A model generated the notes under the pieces. That model made no database searches. It was not told the DNA's origin and saw nothing but the letters and a program-made list of their open reading frames with translations. The translations under genes were made by a program, and so were the position numbers. DNA of 64,000 nt from Pezizomycotina sp. ARF18 (lineage: Eukaryota; Ascomycota). Position 1 is the stretch's first letter. Each line of letters starts with the position of its first letter. The stretch covers positions 124,001 through 188,000 of the forward strand of contig AZLU01000038.1 in assembly GCA_002224055.1 (NCBI GenBank). Reading direction: 5' to 3'. This document shows, in pieces, positions 55,733 to 64,000 of the stretch.

Positions 55733-56249
55733 TGCTGGCGCAGATCTATAATATATCTAATAATATAGGATAAGATCGAACTTATAGATTTAATACTAAA
55801 CTAACTATTCTAACTAAAAGAATACACGATAATATATACAATAAACTAACGATACTATAATCTTAATAAAATATATATAATCTGCCCTAAAGGCGCGTAG
55901 CGCTTTATTATTATAATTTCTTAATATCTTTAGCTAAGAACTTGTTTGTTTGTAGTTAAAGTTTCATTTTTAGCTATATAAATATTATCTTAATATTTGT
56001 AAATTTATTATACTTTTTAATATATTTAATAGCTAATATTTCTTTTATCAATAATATTAGTAATTTTTTTTATATCTATAGCTTCTATAACGTTATTATA
56101 AAATATCTGTATAAGCGGTTTAGTAAATAAATTAATAATATTATTCTTTAATTTTATATAGTATTATATATTTTTTACTTCGTTTTATATTAAATTTATA
56201 AGTTAATTTTATCCTATATTATTAGATATGCTGTAGATCTGCGCCAACA
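55733..56249 (-). mobile_element. Rearranged Copia-family remnant
   Basis: From 55,733 a Copia LTR in reverse orientation (TGCTGGCG start, about 300 bp) is followed by sequence matching the reverse complement of the full element's 3' internal end (about 56,035-56,165, compare 28,690-28,815). The last part (about 56,185-56,249) instead matches the end of the LTR in forward orientation, up to GCGCCAACA. No matching target duplication was found. The remnant is heavily RIP-altered. It looks like the product of rearrangement or of two insertions of the same family in opposite directions. Confidence 0.7.
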
Positions 56250-56829
56250 ACATCATCATTTACAAGGATTAGATTCTCAGTTCTACGCAGTCTTTATTTT
56301 CAAAATAAACGGAGACAAATCTCAGAAAATCGGTTTACATAATTATTAGAATGACCTTACAGAAGTATTAGGATCAGGATTGGGCTTGGGACCCTCAAAT
56401 CATGTAAACAGCTTAATCTTGCAGCTTTACATGTACTTTATTCTTACTAGCTAGACAGAAAGATTACCTTGAGTATTCTTTTATTTATAAATCTAGACGA
56501 TTCTGGCCCGGCATATGGATCTATCTAAGTGTAGCTCAACACCCTGATTACGCTCACACTTTCCTTACTCCTTTTTCTTACTCTTGTTCTTGTTGATCTT
56601 GTTCTATTTTCATTTCTATTATTATTATTATTCTTGTTTCTCTTGTTGTTGTTGTTGTTGTGTTTCTGGTTCGTGCTCCTGTTCTGGTTCTTGTTCCTGC
56701 TCTGGTTCTTCTTCTCTTTCTCCTCTCTCTTGATTCGAGCCAACATCTTTCTCATTTTCTTCTTCATAGAAGCCCTATAAGCCGCGATTTATGTTAATTA
56801 AACGTGCTCACTATGAAAAAAAAAAATTT
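56250..56829. other. Intergenic with TTG/TTC-rich simple repeats
   Basis: A pyrimidine-rich, low-complexity tract (about 56,570-56,720, TTATTATT and TTGTTGTTG runs) gives a long Asn/Lys/Arg-rich frame on the minus strand (56,525-56,767). It is a composition artefact rather than a gene. Confidence 0.5.
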
Positions 56830-57324
56830 CATGAATTTACCGCCAGTTGTCAGGGGTTCGCTTACTGGAGCTTGCGCAACGCCGCCTTGAGCTCCTCCAT
56901 CTCAGCGCGTTTCTCTGCCACCGCAAGCGACGAATTGTATCGACGTCTTCGTTTCCGCTCGACCTCAAGTTCCACGAGTTCGTAAGTTGCTTGATGTAGT
57001 GTCCATCCCTAGCTTCCGGGTTGTACTCCGCCAGCTTGAATCTCGGTGCGAATAGCTTTGTCCGGTCGTCTTTGTCGCTCTCGGCCGATTGGTGGTATAG
57101 CAAGTGCATGGCTAGTGTCTCCGGGACCACTTTCCTATATGCAACTTGGTCCTCACGGGAGATCGTTCCCGCGGCTCCGGATGGTGGTGATGGATATTTT
57201 CGTAGACTAGACGCCGGAAAGTCATATTGACTTGCGTGTAAGTGAAATACATGCCCGTATCGCTAAAGCTTGACGATGAGGCAAGGACCTCGAAGGGGAA
57301 ATGAGTGGGACTGTAGCCTTCCAT
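56830..57324 (-). CDS. Small protein with C-terminal coiled coil, unknown
   Basis: The ATG at 57,324 (Met-Glu-Gly-Tyr-Ser-Pro-Thr) opens about 50 good codons. Coding-like sequence moves to a second frame (V-P-E-T-L-A-M-H-L-L-Y-H-Q-S, about 57,150-56,990) and a third that ends at about 56,863 with a Glu/Arg/Lys-rich coiled coil (E-V-E-R-K-R-R-R, M-E-E-L-K-A-A-L-R-K-L-Q) and a TAA stop. Total about 155 residues. The two frame changes lie near CCGCGGG and GGGATGG steps. No known family. It is the first of a run of five small minus-strand genes up to 63.6 kb. Confidence 0.45.
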
Positions 57325-57679
57325 ATTTTACACAAATCGCGTGCGCGCAAATCCTACGGTCGGATTTGAAAACCTTTGAGGGAGTGGGGTGCTTGTTTAT
57401 ATAGTGGACAGATATCTCACAGCCTTGTTTTTGTGCAATGTAACGCACAAGGCTAAGAGCCTGAGACCGTGAGCAAGGCGCGTTTGATTTGATTAATTGG
57501 CGCATCTGGCGCCTCACGGAGCTCTTAATTTCCGAACTTGGAAAGCCAAAGCATAAGGCTTTCCAACTAAAATACACCAGGCGTAGCAAATTTTGCTATC
57601 TAATGATAGACTCTACCTCTAAACCTTGACCCCCGTTCTGCGGTGAATAGCCTCCCAACACCAATCACGCCATTCCGCC

Positions 57680-58048
57680 CTATAATCTTCCTATACTATG
57701 TAAGCCATCAATAAAAGTGGTTCCCACCAGCTGTATACGACAGGTCGCCCACGTCTCCGTTGTGGACCAGTTCCAGCTACTATGCGGGGTATTGCATACT
57801 ATAAGGTACTGCCGACCGAGTACGCTCCCAACCTGTTCGATACGGACCTGGTGGCCGGCCGCGCAGGGTCTTTGCCATTCTTGCTGGTTGCGGGGGATGC
57901 AGACGCGGCCCTGACAGTACTGCTGGTTGTTGTCGTTGAACCATGCGGTCATGCAGTGGCTGCCGGGGTCGACCTGCCAGTGGTATTGCAGGCAGGCTGC
58001 GGCGGATCCGGAATGGGCGAAGGCGAGGATGATTGTTGAAAGCTTCAA
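57680..58048 (-). CDS. Small secreted cysteine-rich protein
   Basis: The minus strand encodes a signal peptide (L-K-L-S-T-I-I-L-A-F-A-H-S-G-S-A-A-A) and a mature part of about 100 residues with seven cysteines (A-C-L, H-C-M, Y-C-Q, V-C-I, P-C-A, V-C-N, T-C-R) and many Trp and Gln residues. The expected ATG before K-L-S reads TTG (58,046-58,048); the frame stays open upstream to 58,129 without an ATG. Either the start codon has been lost, an upstream exon supplies it, or a non-ATG start is used. A TATATAT box lies at about 58,074-58,080. Size, signal and cysteines are those of candidate effectors or antimicrobial secreted proteins, but no family can be named. Confidence 0.5.
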   Translation of the reverse strand: MKLSTIILAFAHSGSAAACLQYHWQVDPGSHCMTAWFNDNNQQYCQGRVCIPRNQQEWQRPCAAGHQVRIEQVGSVLGRQYLIVCNTPHSSWNWSTTETWATCRIQLVGTTFIDGLHSIGRL

Positions 58049-58073
58049 TTTAAAATCCGACGGGGCGGTGTTA

Positions 58074-58082
58074 CGGGTATAT
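58074..58082 (-). promoter_or_regulatory. TATA-like box near the small secreted protein start
   Basis: GCATATATA-type sequence about 30 bp upstream of the expected start codon. If it is the true TATA box, the start must lie further downstream or the leader is very short. Confidence 0.3.
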
Positions 58083-58129
58083 ATGCGCCTTTGAATCGCT
58101 GAGTCTAGAGTTTGGTCCCGAGAAAACAC

Positions 58130-58948
58130 TATCAGCTGTTGAAGGAGGTGACATTATCTTTACGAGAGAGAGATACAGAAATAATAGAGCGTCAACGTCT
58201 TTTATAACCGATATTCACCCGTCGAACGGTTCCTCCCAGATGTATTGGATCCATCATTGGGCGGAGCTTCCTATTGAAGAACGAAGTTCTAAAATATCTC
58301 GGGCCGAGATGGTTAGCTTATTCCATTCGGCTAATTCTTGCAGCCTATGTCGCGAATATTATTTCAGATTTTGTGCGATAAATGTCTTTCTCGCGACCAT
58401 GCCGAAATACGTCCTTTCGTAGGAAACTAAGTGCAATAACTCGGACCATGATTATTCCGAGCCAATTGGCAGCACGGATTCAGCAGAAGCCAGGATAAGT
58501 TTATATATCCACCTAAGAACCTAGTTGCCGTTACCGCTTAAAATAGGAGGTAGCACCGTCCTGCGCGCGGAATCAGACAACGTTTTCCCGAAATTCGGTC
58601 GTCGTCTTCAGAATTTTTATCATTGCTAAAACGTTGAAATGGCCTTATTATACTGGCATCGGCCACTGAATTAGCGTCTCGTAACGTGATCACTAATCGT
58701 TGTCGACTTATCTACTCAACGACTTTAAATCCTGACAGGGTGCTGTCGTGTTAATATAACAACATCTCTATACTTATTAGTAGGATGTTACGGTTTTCAG
58801 GTTTCCCGTATCCTTTCCTCGATCAAGCTCTTTGGCACTATGGGGATTGAAGCCTATCATTGTGACGGCAATACACCTACACATAGATTTTCTATTCATC
58901 TCTCAGCTACTCTACAAGACATCGAAAACGGAAGCCAGGTCCAGATTA
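58130..58948. other. Intergenic, no gene recognised
   Basis: A 60-codon plus-strand frame at 58,240-58,422 has no recognised motif. Otherwise empty. Confidence 0.4.
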
Positions 58949-59295
58949 TTAATATCTAGTTGCCGATGGTGTTTCTCTCATTCCTAGTCGGAAATTTATT
59001 CGCGTGTGGTGGCCATCAAGCTGATTGTTTGGTATTGGCGCAGTGCGATTTGCCTTGAACTCGAGGTCCCCACGATCGATCGCGAGGTGAGACAAGTTCA
59101 GATATACCGTCATAGGTTCCGCTTCACTACTATAATTCGTGCTGATCACGACGGCGCTTCAGCTGACACGAGTTCGTAGCCAGCATGATTCGCGATGTCG
59201 TGCGGAACCGCGTAAAGAGGCGCGTAAATAGGAGGCTTCCATGGAAAGACGCCCGTGTAATACCTGCCGTCGGCGTAAGCGATAGAACTGGTCAT
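58949..59295 (-). CDS. Small hydrophilic protein, unknown
   Basis: The ATG at 59,295 opens Met-Thr-Ser-Ser-Ile-Ala-Tyr-Ala-Asp-Gly-Arg-Tyr-Tyr and runs about 48 codons (with W-K-P-P-I-Y-A-P and Y-E-L-V-S-A-E-A-P). Coding-like sequence then continues in another frame from about 59,147 (V-I-S-T-N-Y-S-S-E-A-E-P, L-N-L-S-H-L-A-I-D-R-G) to a stop at 58,949. Total about 115 residues, no signal peptide or membrane segment. The junction needs one frame change near 59,148. The protein looks soluble with alternating beta-like segments. No family recognised. Confidence 0.45.
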
Positions 59296-59379
59296 GTTGT
59301 CGATGAGCGGTATATGCTAGTAATGTTTGAATTATTCGTGCTACCAACCATGGCGTTACAAGACCAATCTTAGGCCATA

Positions 59380-60130
59380 TAAATCACGAACATGTATTTT
59401 CTATCCGTTGCCTACCGTAAGTACCTAGCGTTACGATGCTGTAACTATGAAAACTCCCCTCCACCAATGAACACCCCATCTAAAGCCCCGGCTTATTCGA
59501 TTCAGACGACGGAGTTTGTCGAGGCGCAATGAATTTCATCATCAAGTAAGAATAAAGACCTAGCTTGGTTTCGGTTAGAGGGAATGACCAATAGCGTCCG
59601 TCATTAAATTATATGAGATTATCGTAACTGAATCTCTGATACACTAATATATGATGTTATAGCTTAAGTTATGCTTGATATTCTTTAGGCCTTCCTAGGA
59701 AAGGTGCTTCTCTCTTCTTAAAGCATATTTGATAACAGAATTGGCGGATTAGGCAAGATCCAACACTGCTACGGACACACGTAGAATCAAGAGTTAGGGC
59801 AGTTCAGTCGCAAATAATTCTCCTTCGGTAATAAGCAAGAGAAGTATCCTAAAGTATTGGTCCAAATGCTGGTAAAGGGGCTATCTCAGGTAGAGGATTG
59901 CATCACTCAATATTGAATGGAAGGCTTTAGATCTAGAAGGAAATACATGTGTAACCTGTGGGAATGTACAGTACTTCTGCTTTATTAGATAAAAGAACAA
60001 TTATGTCCAGTTAAAGGCACACCACGGAACAAAGCGAGGAACCAGGACTTCAAACCATCCCTGGTATATGGTGTCTAGAGCTGAACAGGCTCCCTTCTAA
60101 GTAGATACAACCCACTGGCAATTAGAGTAT
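59380..60130. other. Intergenic, no gene recognised
   Basis: No frame above 60 codons and no repeat that I can support. Confidence 0.45.
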
Positions 60131-60151
60131 CCTGGAAAGACTTTGCCTCAT

Positions 60152-60616
60152 TCATGAGTCCTTAAACTGGGGCGCATCCGGGTCAGCCTGGAATTTAGCG
60201 GAGGGACCCCCACCTCGCCAATGAAAATAAGGTCGCTGCTTTTCACCTCAACTCCACCCGAAAGGACGACGCCATCTGTTCGTGCGCGTTAGCAAGAAAC
60301 AAATCACTCAATCGTGCGAAAAAAACTGGGAGTCTAATCTTACATGCGAGAAGCAGTTTAGCTCCCTTTTTGAATTCCACGACCTCGCCTTGATCGCCAG
60401 TCATGTAGTATTCGCGCTCGGGCCTGATTCCAACTTCGAACACGGTCGTTATCTTGTTGGTTCTGCCGCCGCCAATTTGGTGCTTCCCTTTCGAGAAAAG
60501 CTTTCTCTCCTCGCCGGCTAGGTTGAGATAGACTCCCTGAAAACTTCGCCGCTGATGTCGACATCTACCTCGTTATCGTTCAAATATGTCTGGTACTTAG
60601 GGTTAAGCTCCGCCAT
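60152..60616 (-). CDS. Small beta-rich protein with one intron, unknown
   Basis: The ATG at 60,616 gives Met-Ala-Glu-Leu-Asn-Pro-Lys-Tyr. After one frame change near 60,535 the exon continues G-V-Y-L-N-L-A-G-E-E-R-K-L, T-T-V-F-E-V-G-I-R-P-E and K-K-G-A-K-L-L-L-A, ending at 60,344 on a GTAAGA donor. The 68-bp intron (60,343-60,276) has a GCTAAC branch site and ACAG acceptor. Exon 2 continues Y-G-V-V-L-S-G-G-V-E-V-K-S-S-D-L-I-F-I-G-E. A G5 run near 60,205 then seems to shift the frame; the better tail ends F-K-D-S at 60,152. Total about 130 residues, Gly-rich with alternating hydrophobics, suggesting a compact beta fold. No family named. Confidence 0.55.
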
Positions 60617-60619
60617 TTT

Positions 60620-61914
60620 AATTATGAGGTAGGAAAGGCGGGTAATATTGCTATTGGAGAGTTGCGATATGAAATTGAGACCTTGAAATAGTCGGGTTGA
60701 GTTGAAAGTGTGGTTAGTGAATGTTTTTTGCGTGATTTGGACAGGGTCAAAAAGATAGCAGAAGGACAAAGAAGCGTCCTTATATGCCTCTTTCCTACTC
60801 TCGTTGCCTTTTGCCATCTTATAAGAATTCATAATCCCTAATTGAGCCAGATCAGTGGATACAGATGAACCGGTGTTATAGTGACAGTTGGAGAGTCATT
60901 CCGTGTGTACGTGAGATTATATGACGCACGCGAAGGTATATGCACTGCTTCTCCACGAAGAGATGCAATCGATTACAATTCTACGTTAGCGAAGCACTCG
61001 AAATCCTTTTTAACTCAGCCCAGCTATGCAGCTTGGCCATACTGGGGCCACATGCAGCTGAAATGACGAGGTTTAACTAGGGTGGATATGTCCATGTTCT
61101 TCGTTTACCCTTTCTTAACTTTTGTCGGCCCATCGTTGGTCCCGGAAAATTCAACTTAGCACGGCGGCGTCATTTCAAGCACGAGTAATCCTGTTTAAAA
61201 TGTGGAGGGTAAGAAGACAATCAAGGCAAAGGTGGGGAAGGGTACCTGGAGGGGTTGCAAGGATAACGGCAGCGACCGTAGGAAACACCTCAGCAAGATA
61301 TGACTACATATCCTATCGACTCTCGAAGGCCCGCCAGACGCTCGGCCCAGACTGTAACTCAATTCTTACACGACATTTGACCACCGGGCCAAAGTTCGAT
61401 CTGCAATATGCACCAGCGGTCCACTCTAGAGAGCCCATAATGATAAATCTGTACATCTATCAAAAATGACGAAAGAGGTTCCTCGCGAGGCGGAGAAGAT
61501 CCAAGGGTTTGGCGTTTGCACTTCGGGGTGTTATAGTAATCGCGATTGTGCAGCTGGATTCCTGGATTGGAGTTGAGAGAAGTAGAGGACTGCATACTGG
61601 CATGACGACGTGCCACATAGCAGTGGTATTTATGTCAAAAGCGAATTTCTGTAAGTGTGCGACTTGTGCAGAGTACTAGAGGTTGATTGGCTGTTTGTAC
61701 CGGGTTGAACCGATTGCCGTCTCCCGGCTATTTTCCGACGCGCTAAACCTTTCTAAGCGGTCCGCTTGTGCATATGCACAACAATGTCAACTTCCAGCTG
61801 AGATACTCAGTGCGGGCACTAGTGGGCGATTTTGGGTGTGAGCGAAACCATTCTTCGACTGGATGATAAAAGCCCATGCGAGAGTAGGCATTTCTGTAAG
61901 AATTCCGGCGAGAC
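60620..61914. other. Intergenic, no confident gene
   Basis: Short overlapping frames at 60,881-61,066, 61,122-61,469 and 61,359-61,616. None has recognisable features. Confidence 0.35.
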
Positions 61915-62355
61915 GTGCACATAAATCAAAACCAGTTCCATATGGGTTTACCAAAGTTTAAAATAAGAAATATGATCGAAAAGACTAGGAAAACTTGCTT
62001 CAAGCGAGGAAGCAATATTTCGAAAGTTGCGCTAGCCGCGACATTTCAAGTATTTCGCGTTGGGGAAGATCTCGACATCACAATGCATGAACTCTCGACC
62101 GCTACAATTCGACTTGGCGAACAAGTGATCGGCGTCAGTTGGGTAAAGGAGAAGATTAATATCAATATGATTTATCCAGGATACTCTTATCTTATCGTCC
62201 TTCGTCGCAGACTGCTTACCTACTCTTTCCGCTTGCTTCCACACAATTTTTATTTCCGGGGTGGAGAAGTGCAGGGTGGGATACGTCCTATGTTCGGGAA
62301 AGGATTCCGATGTTGCCAGGATCCCTCCCTCTCTAATCCAATCCACTAAACTCAC
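61915..62355. other. Open frames on both strands, coding strand undecided
   Basis: A plus-strand frame (first ATG at about 61,940, stop 62,349, about 136 codons) lies opposite a minus-strand frame of 107 codons (62,032-62,355) without ATG. Both have mixed composition. Neighbouring genes lie on the minus strand, but the plus frame has the better start. No motif decides. Confidence 0.3.
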
Positions 62356-63157
62356 GAGTGCACCGCCAAAACTTGTCCACCCTTTGTTGTACCTCGCAAT
62401 AAGCTAGAGCATATGCGATTCGGTGAGAACAAAGTTATATCTATGTGGATTAGCCTACTAAGCTGTCCCCTGCACCTTAAGAGATCGGCACTAGCTCCGT
62501 ACGGGGAGAACACTTTCGCTTTTTTTTTTTTTTTTTTTTTTGTAAAGCTTGCCACTGGCGACAGAAACCTCCGCAAATTTCAAGACTTACCCGATCCTCC
62601 GTATTGTTCGGCCCATAGGTAATACCGATTAACACTAATCTCGTATTTATATTAAGGCATATTATACTTTTTCCAGCTCGAAGCTCTAAATTAATCCATG
62701 TACTCAATCTATTAAAGTTGTCACTCTGTAGTCACTCACGACCATTATCGTATATTAATGAGATAATTACAGCAAGGTGTTTTTGAAGGGTTTTATCGCG
62801 GCTTAGATTTAATGCAAATCCCGAAGCCCCAGTACACAAGTGCAGTATCATCGTAGAACAAATCCTCAATGTTCGCTGCTGCAAGCCTATCTTCTAATAA
62901 TTATGAGCCTTAGGTTCCCAAAAAGTTAACGCCACGGCTAAGTCTTAAGTATGATTAGATCCATCTATATTTTTTAACTGCTTCAGCAAAGTACCAATCA
63001 TGCAAATTAGATCAGACTCAACGCATTGATTATAGAATCAGCCTTGAAAATATAAAGACTAAAAAATATTTCGAGACTCTCGGAGATTGTTATTATCAGC
63101 AGACCAGTTTCGAATGTCTCGGTCGAAAAAGCAATAATCTTGAACCGCACACCCTAG
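62356..63157. other. Intergenic, with T homopolymer
   Basis: A T run of about 22 bases at 62,520-62,541. No supported gene. Confidence 0.4.
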
Positions 63158-63612
63158 CTAACAAATGCATGCTTCTCTCCGCGTGAGAGAACGGTCAATG
63201 TTGACGACAAACAAGAAGATGCTTAGTAGAGCCATACCATACCCCTGCGAGGATGCCTTTAATTCAGAGGTCGAATTGCCATGGGAGGCGAGGAGCACCA
63301 TTTCGCTGCGTGTTGGCATTGCGGTAAACTGCCATGTCCCCTTGTCTTTGTCATGCTGAAAAACATCCAATATGTTACCTGAACATTCATATTTTATTCA
63401 CTCGTAACTTAGAATAAACATACCTTGAAACGAATAGGACCGCCGCGTAGACCTGCGTAAGTCACACCTAATGTGACAGACTTGTGATTTCCCTCGGCGT
63501 CCATTTGGGACCCTATTGCATAGGCGTCTTCAGCTGTATCGGCTCCCAATTGTCGTCATTCTGAGCGTTGAGAGGTCGCGGCCCGATGAGGAGAGCTTTG
63601 AAGACCACCATG
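63158..63612 (-). CDS. Small protein with one intron, unknown
   Basis: An ATG at 63,612 opens Met-Val-Val-Phe-Lys-Ala-Leu-Leu-Ile-Gly-Pro-Arg-Pro-Leu-Asn. After one frame change near 63,545 the exon continues T-A-E-D-A-Y-A-I-G-S-Q-M, L-G-V-T-Y-A-G-L-R-G-G-P-I-R-F-K to a GTATGT donor. The 68-bp intron is 63,423-63,356 (TTTTCAG acceptor), in phase. Exon 2 encodes H-D-K-D-K-G-T-W-Q-F, M-P-T-R-S-E-M-V-L-L-A-S-H-G, then a hydrophobic stretch and a Cys-rich tail (E-A-C-I-C) to a stop at 63,158. About 145 residues. Size, strand, an intron of the same length and Gly-rich beta-like pattern resemble the gene at 60.2-60.6 kb, though similarity is too weak to claim a family. Confidence 0.5.
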
Positions 63613-63699
63613 TTGTCTAGAAAGAACCTATTTCCGCTGAGAACTGCATTACCCCTCTTTCTTCTGATTTCTCTGTTTCTCTTCCCCGTGTTCAATGAA

Positions 63700-64000
63700 A
63701 TGATGAGGGTATGTTATAGTAAGAGTTAGCTAGATTTTAAGATTTTAGAGTATTTCTTCCTGAAGGATTCGCTTTCCAGAACAATAGAGGAAGAACGCTA
63801 TGAATTATAGACACGGGAAGGCCCATTTTAAATCGAAGCTACTCAGAGAAGATCATACGGTTAACTACGAGCTCGAGGATCATAAATGAAAGTAGATTCG
63901 GATCCTCTATAGCCAACGAGCTTCATCAGAGGTAAGTGCAAAACATACCAGTGCCTCTCGAATTGGTGCTAGCCTCGGACGATAAGACAATGCAGGGACC
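63700..64000. other. Right-edge stretch, no gene recognised
   Basis: Nothing that I can support before the window ends. Confidence 0.4.

Noticed and set aside
56525-56767. An Asn/Lys/Arg-rich 80-codon frame
   Set aside because: It is a translation of simple TTG/TTA/TTC repeats and has no conserved feature.
1-64000. CRISPR array, rRNA genes, phage or Polinton-type elements
   Set aside because: No regularly spaced repeats, no rRNA sequence and no capsid or protein-primed polymerase motifs were seen; the intron and transposon content is fungal.
1-64000. A giant Starship-type mobile element carrying the island
   Set aside because: No tyrosine recombinase (DUF3435-type) gene was recognised at either side and the window ends give no boundary. 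The idea cannot be excluded for sequence outside the window.

Overview
This window looks like accessory chromatin from a filamentous ascomycete (Pezizomycotina). The signs are short GT-AG introns of about 65-105 bp with CTAAC-type branch sites, a cerato-platanin gene, a Copia LTR retrotransposon and a Tc1/mariner transposon both saturated with RIP-type transitions (CpA/TpG to TpA), and many short, fast-evolving genes with no obvious relatives. Nothing here looks like core metabolism. Everything below comes from reading the sequence by eye; no database was searched.

Two local gene families dominate. The first, called 'GZ' here, has about ten or eleven scattered copies between 7 and 54 kb. The reconstructed architecture is: acidic or basic low-complexity N-terminus, a GATA-type zinc finger, a linker, a Zn2Cys6-like six-cysteine cluster ending in W-x-C-x-Y-D-P, and a C-terminal helical domain of about 70-90 residues. 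One intron splits the GATA finger just after its first cysteine and another splits the Cys6 cluster; both positions recur between copies. The best copies are at 52.5-54.3 kb, 30.6-32.2 kb and 22.0-23.4 kb. Others have lost zinc ligands, or have been cut by transposons. The second family ('SP') is a head-to-tail array of six minus-strand genes from 34.6 to 46.6 kb. They encode proteins with a related signal peptide ending in A(A/L)PT, then a long proline-rich, disordered mature part. Several also share a conserved block about 250-400 bp upstream of the start codon.

Layout: 0-3.3 kb, a decayed coding region; 3.5-5.5 kb, an unknown coiled-coil protein; 7-8.2 kb, GZ1; 9.5-10 kb, cerato-platanin; 10.9-14.3 kb, GZ2 and GZ3 relics; 15.9-17.9 kb, a Tc1/mariner element with a small LTR element (TRIM-like) nested inside; 18.6-23.4 kb, GZ4, a MITE-like element and GZ5; 23.6-30 kb, GZ6 cut in two by a 4.9-kb Copia element, with a second GATA-finger relic beside it; 30.6-32.2 kb, GZ7; 34.6-46.6 kb, the SP array, one member holding a solo LTR; 48.4-54.3 kb, GZ8-GZ10; 55.7-56.2 kb, a rearranged Copia remnant; 56.8-63.7 kb, five small minus-strand genes of unknown function, one encoding a secreted Cys-rich protein.

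Many otherwise convincing host reading frames carry single-base frameshifts, several at or next to homopolymers. That fits either decay of a redundant family or indel errors in a long-read assembly, and it limits how exactly gene ends can be given. A working view is that this is a fast-evolving, transposon-rich island carrying a putative DNA-binding family (GZ) and a putative secreted family (SP). Whether one regulates the other is only speculation.
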